The position numbers were made by a program, and so were the translations under genes. The notes beneath the pieces are model-generated. The model was not told the DNA's origin, did no database searches, and was given only the letters and a program-made list of their open reading frames with translations. A DNA stretch of 60,640 bases from Oxalobacteraceae bacterium (GTDB taxonomy: Bacteria; Pseudomonadota; Gammaproteobacteria; Burkholderiales; Burkholderiaceae_D): contig DPRS01000058.1 of NCBI GenBank assembly GCA_003537575.1, positions 1-60,640 on the forward strand, read 5' to 3'. Below, piece after piece: positions 32,207 through 40,534 of the stretch. Within the stretch, counting starts at the first letter, position 1. Every line of letters begins with the position of its first letter.

Positions 32207-33142
32207 ATGAACCAGCTCGAACAACTCAAGCAATACACCACCATTGTTGCCGACACGGGCGATTTCCAGTCCATGAAAGCCTTCGCGCCGCGCGACGCCA
32301 CCACCAATCCTTCGCTGATCCTGAAAGCGGTGCAAAAGGATGAATACCGGCCGCTGCTGGAGCAGGCGGTGCGGCAGCATGGCGGCAAGCCTGTCGGCGA
32401 GATCATCGACCATTTGCTGGTGGCGTTCGGATGCGAGATCCTCAAGCTGATCCCGGGCCGCGTCTCCACCGAAACCGATGCCCGCCTGTCGTTCGACACG
32501 GCAGGCACCATCGCCAAGGGGCGTGAGCTGATCCGTCTGTATGAGCAAGCCGACATTCCGCGCCAGCGTGTGCTGATCAAGATCGCCTCGACCTGGGAAG
32601 GCATCCGTGCCGCCGAAGTGCTGGAAAAGGAAGGCATCCGCTGCAACATGACCCTGCTGTTCTCGCTGCCGCAGGCGGCGGCCTGCGCCGAAGCCGGCGC
32701 GCAGCTGATCTCGCCTTTCGTCGGCCGCATCTACGACTGGTACAAGAAGTCGACCGGCGAGGAATACAGCGGCGAGAACGACCCCGGCGTGCAATCGGTC
32801 AAGCGCATCTACAACTATTACCGCAAGTTCGGCTACCAGACCGAAGTGATGGGCGCAAGTTTCCGCAACACTTCGCAACTGACTGAGCTGGCCGGCTGCG
32901 ACTTGCTGACCATCAGCCCCGATCTGCTGCAGAAGCTGGCGGAATCCGAGGCGCCGGTGGCGCGCAAGCTCAGCCTTGAGGCAGCGCAGGCATCCGACCT
33001 CGAAAAGCTCTCGCTGGATGAAAAGACTTTCCGCCTGATGCTCAATGACGATGCCATGGCCACCGAAAAGCTGGCCGAAGGCATCCGCCTGTTCTGTGCC
33101 GACGCCGTCAAGCTGGAAAAGATGGTGGCTGCTCTGCGGTAG
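32207..33142 (+). CDS. tal: Transaldolase
   Basis: 311 aa of the TalB type. The Schiff-base lysine is K125 (VLIKIASTWEG), with DATTNPSLI near residue 30 and CNMTLLFSLPQA after the active site. It exchanges three-carbon units between sedoheptulose 7-phosphate and glyceraldehyde 3-phosphate. It is 106 bp after hexR, so it may have its own promoter. A strong terminator follows. Confidence 0.95.
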   Translation: MNQLEQLKQYTTIVADTGDFQSMKAFAPRDATTNPSLILKAVQKDEYRPLLEQAVRQHGGKPVGEIIDHLLVAFGCEILKLIPGRVSTETDARLSFDTAGTIAKGRELIRLYEQADIPRQRVLIKIASTWEGIRAAEVLEKEGIRCNMTLLFSLPQAAACAEAGAQLISPFVGRIYDWYKKSTGEEYSGENDPGVQSVKRIYNYYRKFGYQTEVMGASFRNTSQLTELAGCDLLTISPDLLQKLAESEAPVARKLSLEAAQASDLEKLSLDEKTFRLMLNDDAMATEKLAEGIRLFCADAVKLEKMVAALR

Positions 33143-33161
33143 TCGCCAGCCGGCAATCGCC

Positions 33162-33198
33162 CATGAAAAAAGCGGGAAAATATCCCGCTTTTTTCATG
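33162..33198. terminator. Perfect bidirectional terminator, tal / response regulator
   Basis: Two 16-base arms (33162-33177 and 33183-33198) pair without mismatch around a 5-base loop; GCGGGA/TCCCGC core flanked by A6 and T6. Convergent genes on both sides share it. Confidence 0.92.
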
Positions 33199-33217
33199 TC
33201 CGCAAACAGCTTCGCAA

Positions 33218-34075
33218 TCACGCCACATTGATCACCTTGCGCGCGCTCGGCAGAAACTTGGCGATTGTCGCCAGCAATTCATCCTCACTGACCGGCTTGC
33301 CGAGATAGGCATCGCATCCCGCCCAGTTGCCGCGGAATTTATCGAAAGCGCCGGACTTGCTGGTCAACATGACGACCGCCATATTCCTGGTGGCAGCGCT
33401 GCCCTTGATCCGCTTGCAAACCTGGTAGCCATCGATGCCCGGCATCATAATGTCGAGAAAGATGCAGGTGTAGGGCTTGGCTTGCGCCATGTCGATGGCA
33501 GTTTCACCATCTGCCGCGAAGTCGACGTCAAAACGGAACGGCGCCAGCTTGGCTTTCATGAAGGCGCGCACGGTGGCGCTGTCATCGACTACCAGCACCG
33601 ACTCGTTTGGGCTGGGCTCGACAAACACTTCTTCGGGCGGCGCATCCAGGTCGATCGCACGGCGGAAAGTGCGGCCATCCCACTTCTCGCCGCCACCCTG
33701 ACGCCGGCTGCGTTCGCTCAGCGCCGTCTGCATCACCGCATCCAGCTGTTCGAACAGACGCATCCAGTGAATCGGCTTTTCCACTCGTGGCCAGCCGATA
33801 TCCATTGGCGAGCGACCGATCAGCACCGCCGGCGCATACGCATTGGGAGCGCGTCCGGCGAGTTCCTTCAAGGCGGCAGGGCTGTCGCCATTGGCCAGGT
33901 AGATGTCGGTACGCTGATTGGGCTCGCTTGCTTCGGCATAGAAAAAAGCGCGTCGCCCGGTGAGGCGGAAGGTCGAGGACAGCATGGCCTTTTCCGCGGG
34001 AGAAAACCCAATAATTTCAAGATTGAAACGCCGTGGTCCGGAAGCAGCAGGAGGAGTCTGTAAGGCCTGATTCAT
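33218..34075 (-). CDS. Response regulator with N-terminal pseudo-receiver and C-terminal receiver
   Basis: 285 aa. The C-terminal receiver (about 158-280) is complete: acidic pair D164-D165 (LVVDDS), phospho-acceptor D208 (LDIMMPG) and K260 (GKPVSE). The first 120 residues show the same strand order in weakened form (LEIIGFSP, DIYLANGDS, AVLIGRS, EKPIHWMRLFEQLD) without the acidic pocket or a clear acceptor Asp, so I read them as a degenerate receiver. There is no output domain. No kinase gene is nearby, so the pathway is unknown. The 34076-34302 gap upstream is AT-rich and shows no gene. Confidence 0.78.
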   Translation of the reverse strand: MNQALQTPPAASGPRRFNLEIIGFSPAEKAMLSSTFRLTGRRAFFYAEASEPNQRTDIYLANGDSPAALKELAGRAPNAYAPAVLIGRSPMDIGWPRVEKPIHWMRLFEQLDAVMQTALSERSRRQGGGEKWDGRTFRRAIDLDAPPEEVFVEPSPNESVLVVDDSATVRAFMKAKLAPFRFDVDFAADGETAIDMAQAKPYTCIFLDIMMPGIDGYQVCKRIKGSAATRNMAVVMLTSKSGAFDKFRGNWAGCDAYLGKPVSEDELLATIAKFLPSARKVINVA

Positions 34076-34302
34076 GATTTTTTCTGAAAAGTATTACTGC
34101 TTGCCTTGCAACGAGGTTATTGATCAAATGATAACAGAACTTTTATGCAACTTAAGCTGCACAATTGCAAATTTTTGTATCAAATTGTTATGTTGCGACA
34201 ATAAGATTGCCAGTAAATTTCCAAAGGGAACTAAAAAATGTCCAAAAACATGTCGTTCTAAGACAAGCAAAGCAGACAAGCTTGCAATCCGGCTCTTTGC
34301 GG

Positions 34303-35550
34303 CTAAATGACTTTCCCCAAACGCAGTTGCTCGATTTCCACGGCAGCGTAACCCAGCCCACGCAATACTTCTTCAGTATGCTCTCCCAGTTTCGGACCAA
34401 GCCAGCGGGTTTCGCCTGGCGTCTCCGATAATTTCGGCGTAATCGCCGGCAGCTTGATCGGCGCACCGTCATTGAAATGATGTTGTTCGAACATTCGCCG
34501 TGCCAGAAATTGCGGATCGCTCATCATGTCGCGCACCGAGTATATTTTCCCGACCGGCACATCGGCCGCCTGCAATGTTGCCAGCGCCTCGTCGATGCCT
34601 TGGGTGGCGCACCAGGCCTGAATTACCTCATCGATTTCTGCCGTACGCGGCACGCGCCCATCGTTGCGCGCCAGTTGCGGATCGTTTGCCATATCCTCGC
34701 GTCCGATGGCGAGCATGAGCCGCCTGAAGATTGCATCGCCATTACCGGCGATGACGATATTGGCGCCCTCTTTCGTCGTGTAGGTGTTCGATGGCACGAT
34801 ACCGGGCAGCGCGCCGCCGGTGCGTTCGCGCACCACGCCGGCATGGTCGTATTCCGGCACCAGCGATTCCATTATGTTGAAGACGGCTTCGTACAGGGCT
34901 ACATCGACCATTTGCCCCTGGCCGGCGCGACTTGCCGCGCCTGTCTCGCCATTCCAGCGGCCGCCGGTGGCATCGCGGTGCCGCAGCGCCATCATGGCGC
35001 CGATCACGCCGTGCAAGGCTGCCACCGAATCGCCGATCGAAATGCCGATGCGTACCGGCGGGCGATCGGGATGACCGGACACATAGCGCATGCCGCCCAT
35101 GGATTCGCCGATGGCGCCGAATCCCGGCAAGTCCTTCAGCGGCCCGGTCTGGCCATAGCCGGACAGGCGCACCATGATGGCAGCCGGATTGATCGCCTTC
35201 AGTTCTTCATAGCCGAGCCCCCATTTTTCCAGCACGCCGGGGCGGTAGTTTTCAATGATGATGTCGGCTTCCAGCGCGAGTTTTCTGGCGATTTCCTGGC
35301 CGCGCACCTCCTTCAGGTTGAGCGTAATGCTTTTCTTGTTGCGCGACTGCACATACCACCACAGCGAGGTGCCATCCTTCAGCACGCGCCATTGGCGAAT
35401 CGGATCGCCGCCATCAGGTGATTCGATCTTGATCACCTCGGCGCCGAATTCGGCAAGCATGCGCGAACAGAAAGGGCCGGCGATCAGGGTGCCGAGCTCC
35501 AGCACCTTGATGCCGGCAAGCGGGCCAAAAGCGGTTGAAGCGGTTGTCAT
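34303..35550 (-). CDS. Family III CoA-transferase (CaiB/BaiF)
   Basis: 415 aa. Start LAGIKVLELGTLIAGPFCSRMLAEFGAEVIKIE and RSRNKKSITLNLK are family hallmarks; the catalytic Asp is in GQMVDVALYEA. It moves CoA between a carboxylic acid and an acyl-CoA in aromatic, carnitine or C4/C5 acid breakdown; the substrate cannot be told. About a dozen extra residues (GRWNGETGAASRA) lie just before the catalytic segment, between ATG and GQGQ. No partner gene is adjacent. Upstream, 35628-35650 has a short 10-bp tandem repeat (GATGGTGGAC). Confidence 0.85.
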   Translation of the reverse strand: MTTASTAFGPLAGIKVLELGTLIAGPFCSRMLAEFGAEVIKIESPDGGDPIRQWRVLKDGTSLWWYVQSRNKKSITLNLKEVRGQEIARKLALEADIIIENYRPGVLEKWGLGYEELKAINPAAIMVRLSGYGQTGPLKDLPGFGAIGESMGGMRYVSGHPDRPPVRIGISIGDSVAALHGVIGAMMALRHRDATGGRWNGETGAASRAGQGQMVDVALYEAVFNIMESLVPEYDHAGVVRERTGGALPGIVPSNTYTTKEGANIVIAGNGDAIFRRLMLAIGREDMANDPQLARNDGRVPRTAEIDEVIQAWCATQGIDEALATLQAADVPVGKIYSVRDMMSDPQFLARRMFEQHHFNDGAPIKLPAITPKLSETPGETRWLGPKLGEHTEEVLRGLGYAAVEIEQLRLGKVI

Positions 35551-35702
35551 GGCGGTGTCGCTCGATCGGAAAATGGAAAACCCGCATTATCCCACGCGGG
35601 CAGCAGGATTCGCCGCAGGAAGGCGATGGTGGACGATGGTGGACGATGGCGCCGCTGCATGGGCGCCATCATTTTGACAGAGGAGAATCGGCGAACCGGA
35701 AC

Positions 35703-36299
35703 TCAGGTGGTGCGGCGGTCCAGCATGGCACGCGCGATGGTGCCGGCATCGACGTATTCCAGTTCGCCGCCGACCGGCACGCCGCGCGCCAGGCGGCTCA
35801 CTTTCAGGCCACGAGCCTTGAGCGTCTCGCTGATGTAGTGGGCAGTGGCTTCGCCCTCGTTGGTGAAATTGGTCGCCAGGATCACTTCCTTCACCACCCC
35901 GTCGGTGGCGCGCGCGATCAGCTTCTCGAGATGGATATCCTTGGGACCGATGCCATCGAGCGGCGACAGGTGCCCCATCAGCACGAAGTACAAACCCTTG
36001 AAGGTCAGGGTCTGTTCGATCATCAGCTGGTCGGCCGGTGTCTCGACCACGCACAGCAAGGTTTGGTCGCGCTCGTCATCCAGGCAAGTCTCGCACACGG
36101 GATTTTCCGTGAAGGTATTGCAGCGCTCGCAGTGGTGCACGCGCTCGACTGCCTGGCTGAGCGCGCGTCCCAGCATGGCGGCACCTTCGCGGTCATGCTG
36201 CATCAGGTGATACGCCATGCGCTGTGCGGACTTGGGCCCGACGCCCGGCAGGCGCCGCAGTGCTTCAGTCAGGAAATCGAGGCTGGAAGGTGACTTCAT
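35703..36299 (-). CDS. recR: Recombination mediator RecR
   Basis: 198 aa. Helix-hairpin-helix (LRRLPGVGPKSAQRMAYHL), Cys4 zinc finger (CERC, CETC at about 57-72) and a Toprim domain (CVVETPADQLMIE, GHLSPLDGIGP). With RecF/RecO it loads RecA at gaps. Its ATG overlaps the ybaB stop (TAATG), so it is translated with ybaB and dnaX, the classic order. Confidence 0.95.
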   Translation of the reverse strand: MKSPSSLDFLTEALRRLPGVGPKSAQRMAYHLMQHDREGAAMLGRALSQAVERVHHCERCNTFTENPVCETCLDDERDQTLLCVVETPADQLMIEQTLTFKGLYFVLMGHLSPLDGIGPKDIHLEKLIARATDGVVKEVILATNFTNEGEATAHYISETLKARGLKVSRLARGVPVGGELEYVDAGTIARAMLDRRTT

Positions 36300-36625
36300 T
36301 AAAAAGGGAGTTTAAAACCCGGAGGCAGCGGCAGGCCGGAGGTGATGCCAGCCATTTTTTCCTGCGACGTCGCTTCAGCCTTGCGCACGGCATCGTTGAA
36401 GGCGGCGGCCACCAGGTCTTCCAGCATGTCCTTGTCATCGCCCAACAGCGACGGATCGATCGACACGCGCTTGACGTCGTTCTTGCAAGTCATGATGACC
36501 TTCACCATGCCGGCGCCGGACTGGCCTTCGACCTCGATGGCGGCCAGCTGGTCCTGCATCTTTTTCATGTTGTCCTGCATTGCCTGCGCTTGCTTCATCA
36601 AGCCTGCCAATTGGCCTTTCATCAT
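36299..36625 (-). CDS. ybaB: Nucleoid-associated protein YbaB/EbfC
   Basis: 108 aa. Start MMKGQLAGLMKQAQAMQDNMKKMQDQLA and the VEGQSGAGMVKVIMTCKND block are typical. A dimeric DNA-binding protein encoded between dnaX and recR in most proteobacteria. ATG 36625 follows AAAGGAGCA. Confidence 0.94.
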   Translation of the reverse strand: MMKGQLAGLMKQAQAMQDNMKKMQDQLAAIEVEGQSGAGMVKVIMTCKNDVKRVSIDPSLLGDDKDMLEDLVAAAFNDAVRKAEATSQEKMAGITSGLPLPPGFKLPF

Positions 36626-36656
36626 GGTCGTGCTCCTTTAATGGTTCAAAAATCTG

Positions 36657-36744
36657 GGGGACAGAGTACCGCTGCGCTCAACAAACCCTATCCAGTTATA
36701 TTCAGTTGGGGACAGAGTACCGCTGCGCTCAACTCTGTCCCCAA
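36657..36744. repeat. REP-like element: 26-bp direct repeat and hairpin downstream of dnaX
   Basis: The 26-base string beginning GGGGACAGAGTACCGC occurs identically at 36657-36682 and 36708-36733, 51 bp apart. The second copy runs into its own complement: TTGGGGACAGAGT (36706-36718) pairs perfectly with ACTCTGTCCCCAA (36732-36744). Hairpins of this GGGGACAGAGT type are dispersed in many betaproteobacterial genomes and are linked to Y1 (RAYT) transposases; that link here is from general knowledge. It lies in the dnaX-ybaB gap and may also act as an mRNA 3' stem. Confidence 0.7.
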
Positions 36745-36748
36745 GTAA

Positions 36749-38680
36749 TTATATTGGCCTTATCGAGCCCGGCACGATGGTGGCGCCGAATTCGCGCATC
36801 AGTGTCTGCACGAAAGGATCGCTTTGCATCGTTGCCTCGGCCTGACGCTGCCGTTCCGCCCGCTCTGCTTCTGCCGCTGCATTCGCGGTTTGTTCGACCG
36901 CGCCGATCTCGGTCGTCACGCGGGCGGTCTTGCCGAAGTGTTCGGTCAACGCCGCCGCTAGCTTGTCGACGCTGCCCGCCGCGCACAATGTTTCCAGCGG
37001 CACTCGCAAATGAAATACCACCGCATTGCCGCCGGCATCGCATTCGAGTAATTCGCTTTGCTGCGCCAGTTGTTGCGCCACTCCGCGCACCGGCAAGCCC
37101 GCGGCCAGCGTCGGCCAGTCGCCGTTCCACTTCAATGCCGGCACCGGCGTACACATGGCCGGGCGCTGCGGCGGCGCGCTTACCCTGGATGCTGGCGCGG
37201 CGACCGCTGCGAGTTCTGCCGGCGTTTCAGTTTTTTTTTGAGCTGCGGCTATCACAGCGCCGCCAGCGGATGATGCCTGCGGCTTGTCATCTTCCCATGG
37301 TGCAGGAGACATTGGCTGCGAAACAGGCAAAGCAGCCGGCGCTGGCGTCGGCGCCATTGCCGGCCGCGCTGCGGTCACTGTGGCGCCGGCCGGTAATTTG
37401 CCGCCATTGCGGGCCGCCTCCAGCGCAGCACGCGCCGGGCTCATACCGCCAGCTGCACGCGGCATCACCGGCACGCTGGCGCTGGCAACTTGCGGCGTCG
37501 CTGCCAGCTTGGCCGGCGCCGGCGCGGATGGCGCGGCGGCTGATGCCGGCGCAGGAATGGCATGCATTTCCGCACCGCCGACCCCGGGCCGGAACGCCAG
37601 CATGCGCAGCAAGGTCATCGAAAAACCGGCGTACTCGTCCGGCGCCAGCCCCAGTTCATTGCGGCCATGCACGGCAATCTGGTAAAACAGCTGCACATCT
37701 TCCGGATCGAACTCTTTCGCCAGGCGCAAAATATCTTCACGCTCCGGCAAATCGTCCGGCACCGCCGCCGGCACCGACTGCGCCAGGGCGATGCGGTGCA
37801 ACAGCGAGCCAAGGTCCTGCAGCGCGCCGTTGTAGGAAAGGCTGCGCGCCGCCATTTCGTCGGCGACCGCCAGCAAGCCGGCGCCATCCTTTTGCGCCAG
37901 CGCGTCCAGCACACGCACCAGGTAAGACTGGTCGAGCGCGCCCAGCATGCCCTGCACCGCCGCCAGCGTGACCTCGCCGGCAGCGTAGGCGATCGCCTGG
38001 TCGGTCAGCGACAGGGCGTCACGCATGGAGCCGTGCGCTCCCTGCGCCAGCAGGCGCAGGGCCGGCGTTTCGAAGGCAATACCTTCCTGGCCGAGAATAT
38101 TTTCCAGATGCCCGACGATATGACCGGGCGGCATCTGCTTCAGGTTGAACTGCAGGCAGCGCGACAGCACCGTCACCGGGATCTTTTGCGGATCGGTGGT
38201 GGCGAGAATGAACTTGACATGTTCGGGCGGCTCTTCCAGAGTCTTCAGCATGGCGTTGAAGGCGTGGTTGGTGAGCATGTGCACTTCGTCGATCATGTAG
38301 ACCTTGAAGCGCGCATTGGAAGGCGCATAGATCGCCTGCTCCAGCAATTGCGCCATCTCATCGACGCCGCGGTTGGATGCCGCATCCATTTCGATGTAAT
38401 CGACGAAGCGCCCGGCATCGATCGCCACGCAGGCTTCGCACGCGCCGCAAGGCTGCGCGGTGATGCCGCCGTTGCCGTCAGCGCCCTGGCAATTCAGAGA
38501 CTTGGCAAGGATGCGTGACAGCGTGGTCTTGCCGACCCCGCGCGTGCCGGTAAACAGGTAGGCGTGATGGAGACGCTTGTGCTCCAGCGCATGCGTCAGT
38601 GCCCGCACCACGTGCTCCTGCCCGACCAGGGTGTCGAAGTTTTTGGGACGATACTTTCTTGCCAGAACTTGATAGGACAT
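36749..38680 (-). CDS. dnaX: DNA polymerase III subunits gamma and tau
   Basis: 643 aa clamp-loader ATPase. Walker A GTRGVGKTT, four-Cys zinc module (CGACEAC region), DEVHML Walker B, SRC sensor (about 1-370), then an Ala/Pro-rich linker and the C-terminal tau domain. At 37231-37239 the coding strand has nine A (codons Q481-K-K). A -1 shift, or one added A, gives QKKN then TGA at once: a 484-residue gamma lacking the tau domains. The gene is followed by a REP-like hairpin, ybaB and recR. Confidence 0.95.
   Translation of the reverse strand: MSYQVLARKYRPKNFDTLVGQEHVVRALTHALEHKRLHHAYLFTGTRGVGKTTLSRILAKSLNCQGADGNGGITAQPCGACEACVAIDAGRFVDYIEMDAASNRGVDEMAQLLEQAIYAPSNARFKVYMIDEVHMLTNHAFNAMLKTLEEPPEHVKFILATTDPQKIPVTVLSRCLQFNLKQMPPGHIVGHLENILGQEGIAFETPALRLLAQGAHGSMRDALSLTDQAIAYAAGEVTLAAVQGMLGALDQSYLVRVLDALAQKDGAGLLAVADEMAARSLSYNGALQDLGSLLHRIALAQSVPAAVPDDLPEREDILRLAKEFDPEDVQLFYQIAVHGRNELGLAPDEYAGFSMTLLRMLAFRPGVGGAEMHAIPAPASAAAPSAPAPAKLAATPQVASASVPVMPRAAGGMSPARAALEAARNGGKLPAGATVTAARPAMAPTPAPAALPVSQPMSPAPWEDDKPQASSAGGAVIAAAQKKTETPAELAAVAAPASRVSAPPQRPAMCTPVPALKWNGDWPTLAAGLPVRGVAQQLAQQSELLECDAGGNAVVFHLRVPLETLCAAGSVDKLAAALTEHFGKTARVTTEIGAVEQTANAAAEAERAERQRQAEATMQSDPFVQTLMREFGATIVPGSIRPI
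37231..37240 (-). promoter_or_regulatory. dnaX slippery site (A9) with immediate -1 stop
   Basis: The coding strand reads C-A9-CTGA. Slippage by -1 (or one extra A in the transcript) brings TGA into frame at the next codon; a lost A reaches TAA within about 20 codons. Escherichia coli uses A-AAA-AAG and Thermus uses an A9 run in dnaX to make gamma, so function here is strongly suggested by analogy. Confidence 0.65.
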
Positions 38681-38848
38681 AGCCGCGCTACATGTTGGAT
38701 GTAAATAGCATTTTACCTGACCTGTGGCCGGTCAAGGCGACTTCCGGACTGCCGCTGCGCAAAACCGCATGCAGGCGCCTTGCCATGCTTGCAAATGCCG
38801 CCGGATTGCTCCTATTATCAGGATACCGACAGGCGCCCGGAGACTGCG

Positions 38849-40534
38849 ATGCAATGGTTCACCCATGAAGTCACCAACCAGGTACCGGAATTGCGCGACT
38901 ATGATCTGTTCGCCAGCGATCTTGCCCTGTGTGAAGGTGTGGAGCGGGAAAACGCCGACTGGCATCTCGATGAATTGCGGCGCCTCGGCACCGAACTGGG
39001 ACAGGGACGCATCCTGCAGCTCGGCGACATGGCCAACCGCTATCCCCCGGAGCTGATGACGTACGACCGCTGCGGCTATCGCACCGATGTCGTCAGTTTC
39101 CATCCTAGCTGGCATTTGCTGCTGGCCCTGCTGCGGCGCGAAGGCCTGCACGCGTTGCCGTGGATGTCGCCGTGCTCCGGCGCCCATGTGGCGCGCGCCG
39201 CCGGCTACTACCTGCACGCCCAGATCGAAGCAGGAACACTATGTCCAACCACCATGACCTTCGCGGCGATCCCCGTGCTGCAAAAGGAGCCGCTCCTGTT
39301 TGCTCAGTTGCAGGAAAAACTCTACTCGCTGGAACACGATCCGCGCGACCTGCCGATTGAGGCCAAGGATTCGATCCTGATCGGCATGGGCATGACGGAA
39401 AAACAGGGAGGCTCCGATGTGCGCAGCAATGCCACAATGGCGCGCGCCGACGGGCCCGGCGGGCGCGGAGGGGATTACCTCATCACCGGGCACAAGTGGT
39501 TTTTTTCGGCGCCGATGTGCGACGCCCACCTGGTGCTGGCGCGCTGCGAAGAAGGGTTTTCGTGCTTTTTCGTGCCACGCTGGCGCCCCGACGGCAGCAA
39601 GAACGCCGTACTAGTGCAGCGCCTGAAGGACAAGCTGGGCAACCGCTCCAATTCCAGCTGCGAAGTCGAATTCCAGGAAGCTTGCGGCATCCTGGTCGGC
39701 GAGGAAGGCCGCGGCATCCCGACCATCCTCGAGATGGCAGCCTATACTCGCCTGGATTGCGTGATCGGCAGCGCCGGCCTGATGCGCCAGGCTTTCGCGC
39801 AGGCGGCGCACCACGCGCGCTACCGCAGCGTCTTCGGCAAGCCGCTCATCGAACAGCCGCTGATGCGCAACGTGCTGTGCGACCTGGCGCTGGAAAGCGA
39901 AGCCGCCACCCTGCTGATGCTGCGCCTGGCCGCCGCTTTCGACTACCCGGACGATCCGCTGGAACGCGCCTGGCGGCGCATCATGACGCCGGCCGCCAAG
40001 TTCTGGATCTGCAAGCGTGCCCTGGAGTTCTGCGGCGAATGCATGGAAGTCTGGGGCGGCAACGGCTATGTCGAGACCGGGCCAATGGCGCGCCTGTACC
40101 GCGAGGCGCCGGTCAACTCGATCTGGGAAGGATCGGGCAACGTCATGTGCCTGGATGTCCTGCGCGCCATCGAACGCGAGCCGGAAAGCATGGAACTGCT
40201 GCTGGAAGAACTGGAATCGGCGGTCGATGCCGATGCCGATGCCGATGTGCGCGCCCTGATCGGCGAGGTGAAGGACTTGCTGGCAACGCCGCCGCAACAG
40301 CGCGAGATGCTGGCGCGGCGCCTGGCACAGAACCTGGCGCTGGCGGCACAGTCATGCCTGATGCTGCAGCATGCCCCATCGGTCTGCGCGGAAGCCTTCA
40401 TTGCCAGTCGCAACGACCCTGGCGGCGGGCGCGTCTATGGCACCCTGAGCGGCACCTTGGGCACCAGCCAGTCGGGGCACCTGGCCTCCATCGCCGCGCA
40501 GCGGAAAATCCTCACGCGCGCCTGGCCAATCTGA
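38849..40534 (+). CDS. aidB: AidB-type acyl-CoA dehydrogenase-like protein
   Basis: 561 aa from ATG 38849 (GGAG RBS). Strong resemblance to AidB throughout: WFTHEVTNQVPEL start, LCPTTMTFAAIPVL, IGMGMTEKQGGSDVRSN (FAD contact), GHKWFFSAP, DKLGNRSNSSCEVEF, PVNSIWEGSGNVMCLDVLRA. AidB is an FAD protein of the alkylation response that binds DNA and has only weak dehydrogenase activity. It usually belongs to the Ada regulon; no ada gene is nearby. It is divergent from dnaX (168 bp) and its last 23 bp overlap the convergent RND gene. Confidence 0.9.
   Translation: MQWFTHEVTNQVPELRDYDLFASDLALCEGVERENADWHLDELRRLGTELGQGRILQLGDMANRYPPELMTYDRCGYRTDVVSFHPSWHLLLALLRREGLHALPWMSPCSGAHVARAAGYYLHAQIEAGTLCPTTMTFAAIPVLQKEPLLFAQLQEKLYSLEHDPRDLPIEAKDSILIGMGMTEKQGGSDVRSNATMARADGPGGRGGDYLITGHKWFFSAPMCDAHLVLARCEEGFSCFFVPRWRPDGSKNAVLVQRLKDKLGNRSNSSCEVEFQEACGILVGEEGRGIPTILEMAAYTRLDCVIGSAGLMRQAFAQAAHHARYRSVFGKPLIEQPLMRNVLCDLALESEAATLLMLRLAAAFDYPDDPLERAWRRIMTPAAKFWICKRALEFCGECMEVWGGNGYVETGPMARLYREAPVNSIWEGSGNVMCLDVLRAIEREPESMELLLEELESAVDADADADVRALIGEVKDLLATPPQQREMLARRLAQNLALAAQSCLMLQHAPSVCAEAFIASRNDPGGGRVYGTLSGTLGTSQSGHLASIAAQRKILTRAWPI

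Noticed and set aside
35625..35655. Tandem repeat GATGGTGGAC before the CoA-transferase gene
   Set aside because: Two to three short units only; too small to call a minisatellite or regulatory array.
40225..40250. GCCGAT hexamer repeat giving DADADAD in aidB
   Set aside because: A short coding repeat in a variable C-terminal region; of little weight without strain comparison.
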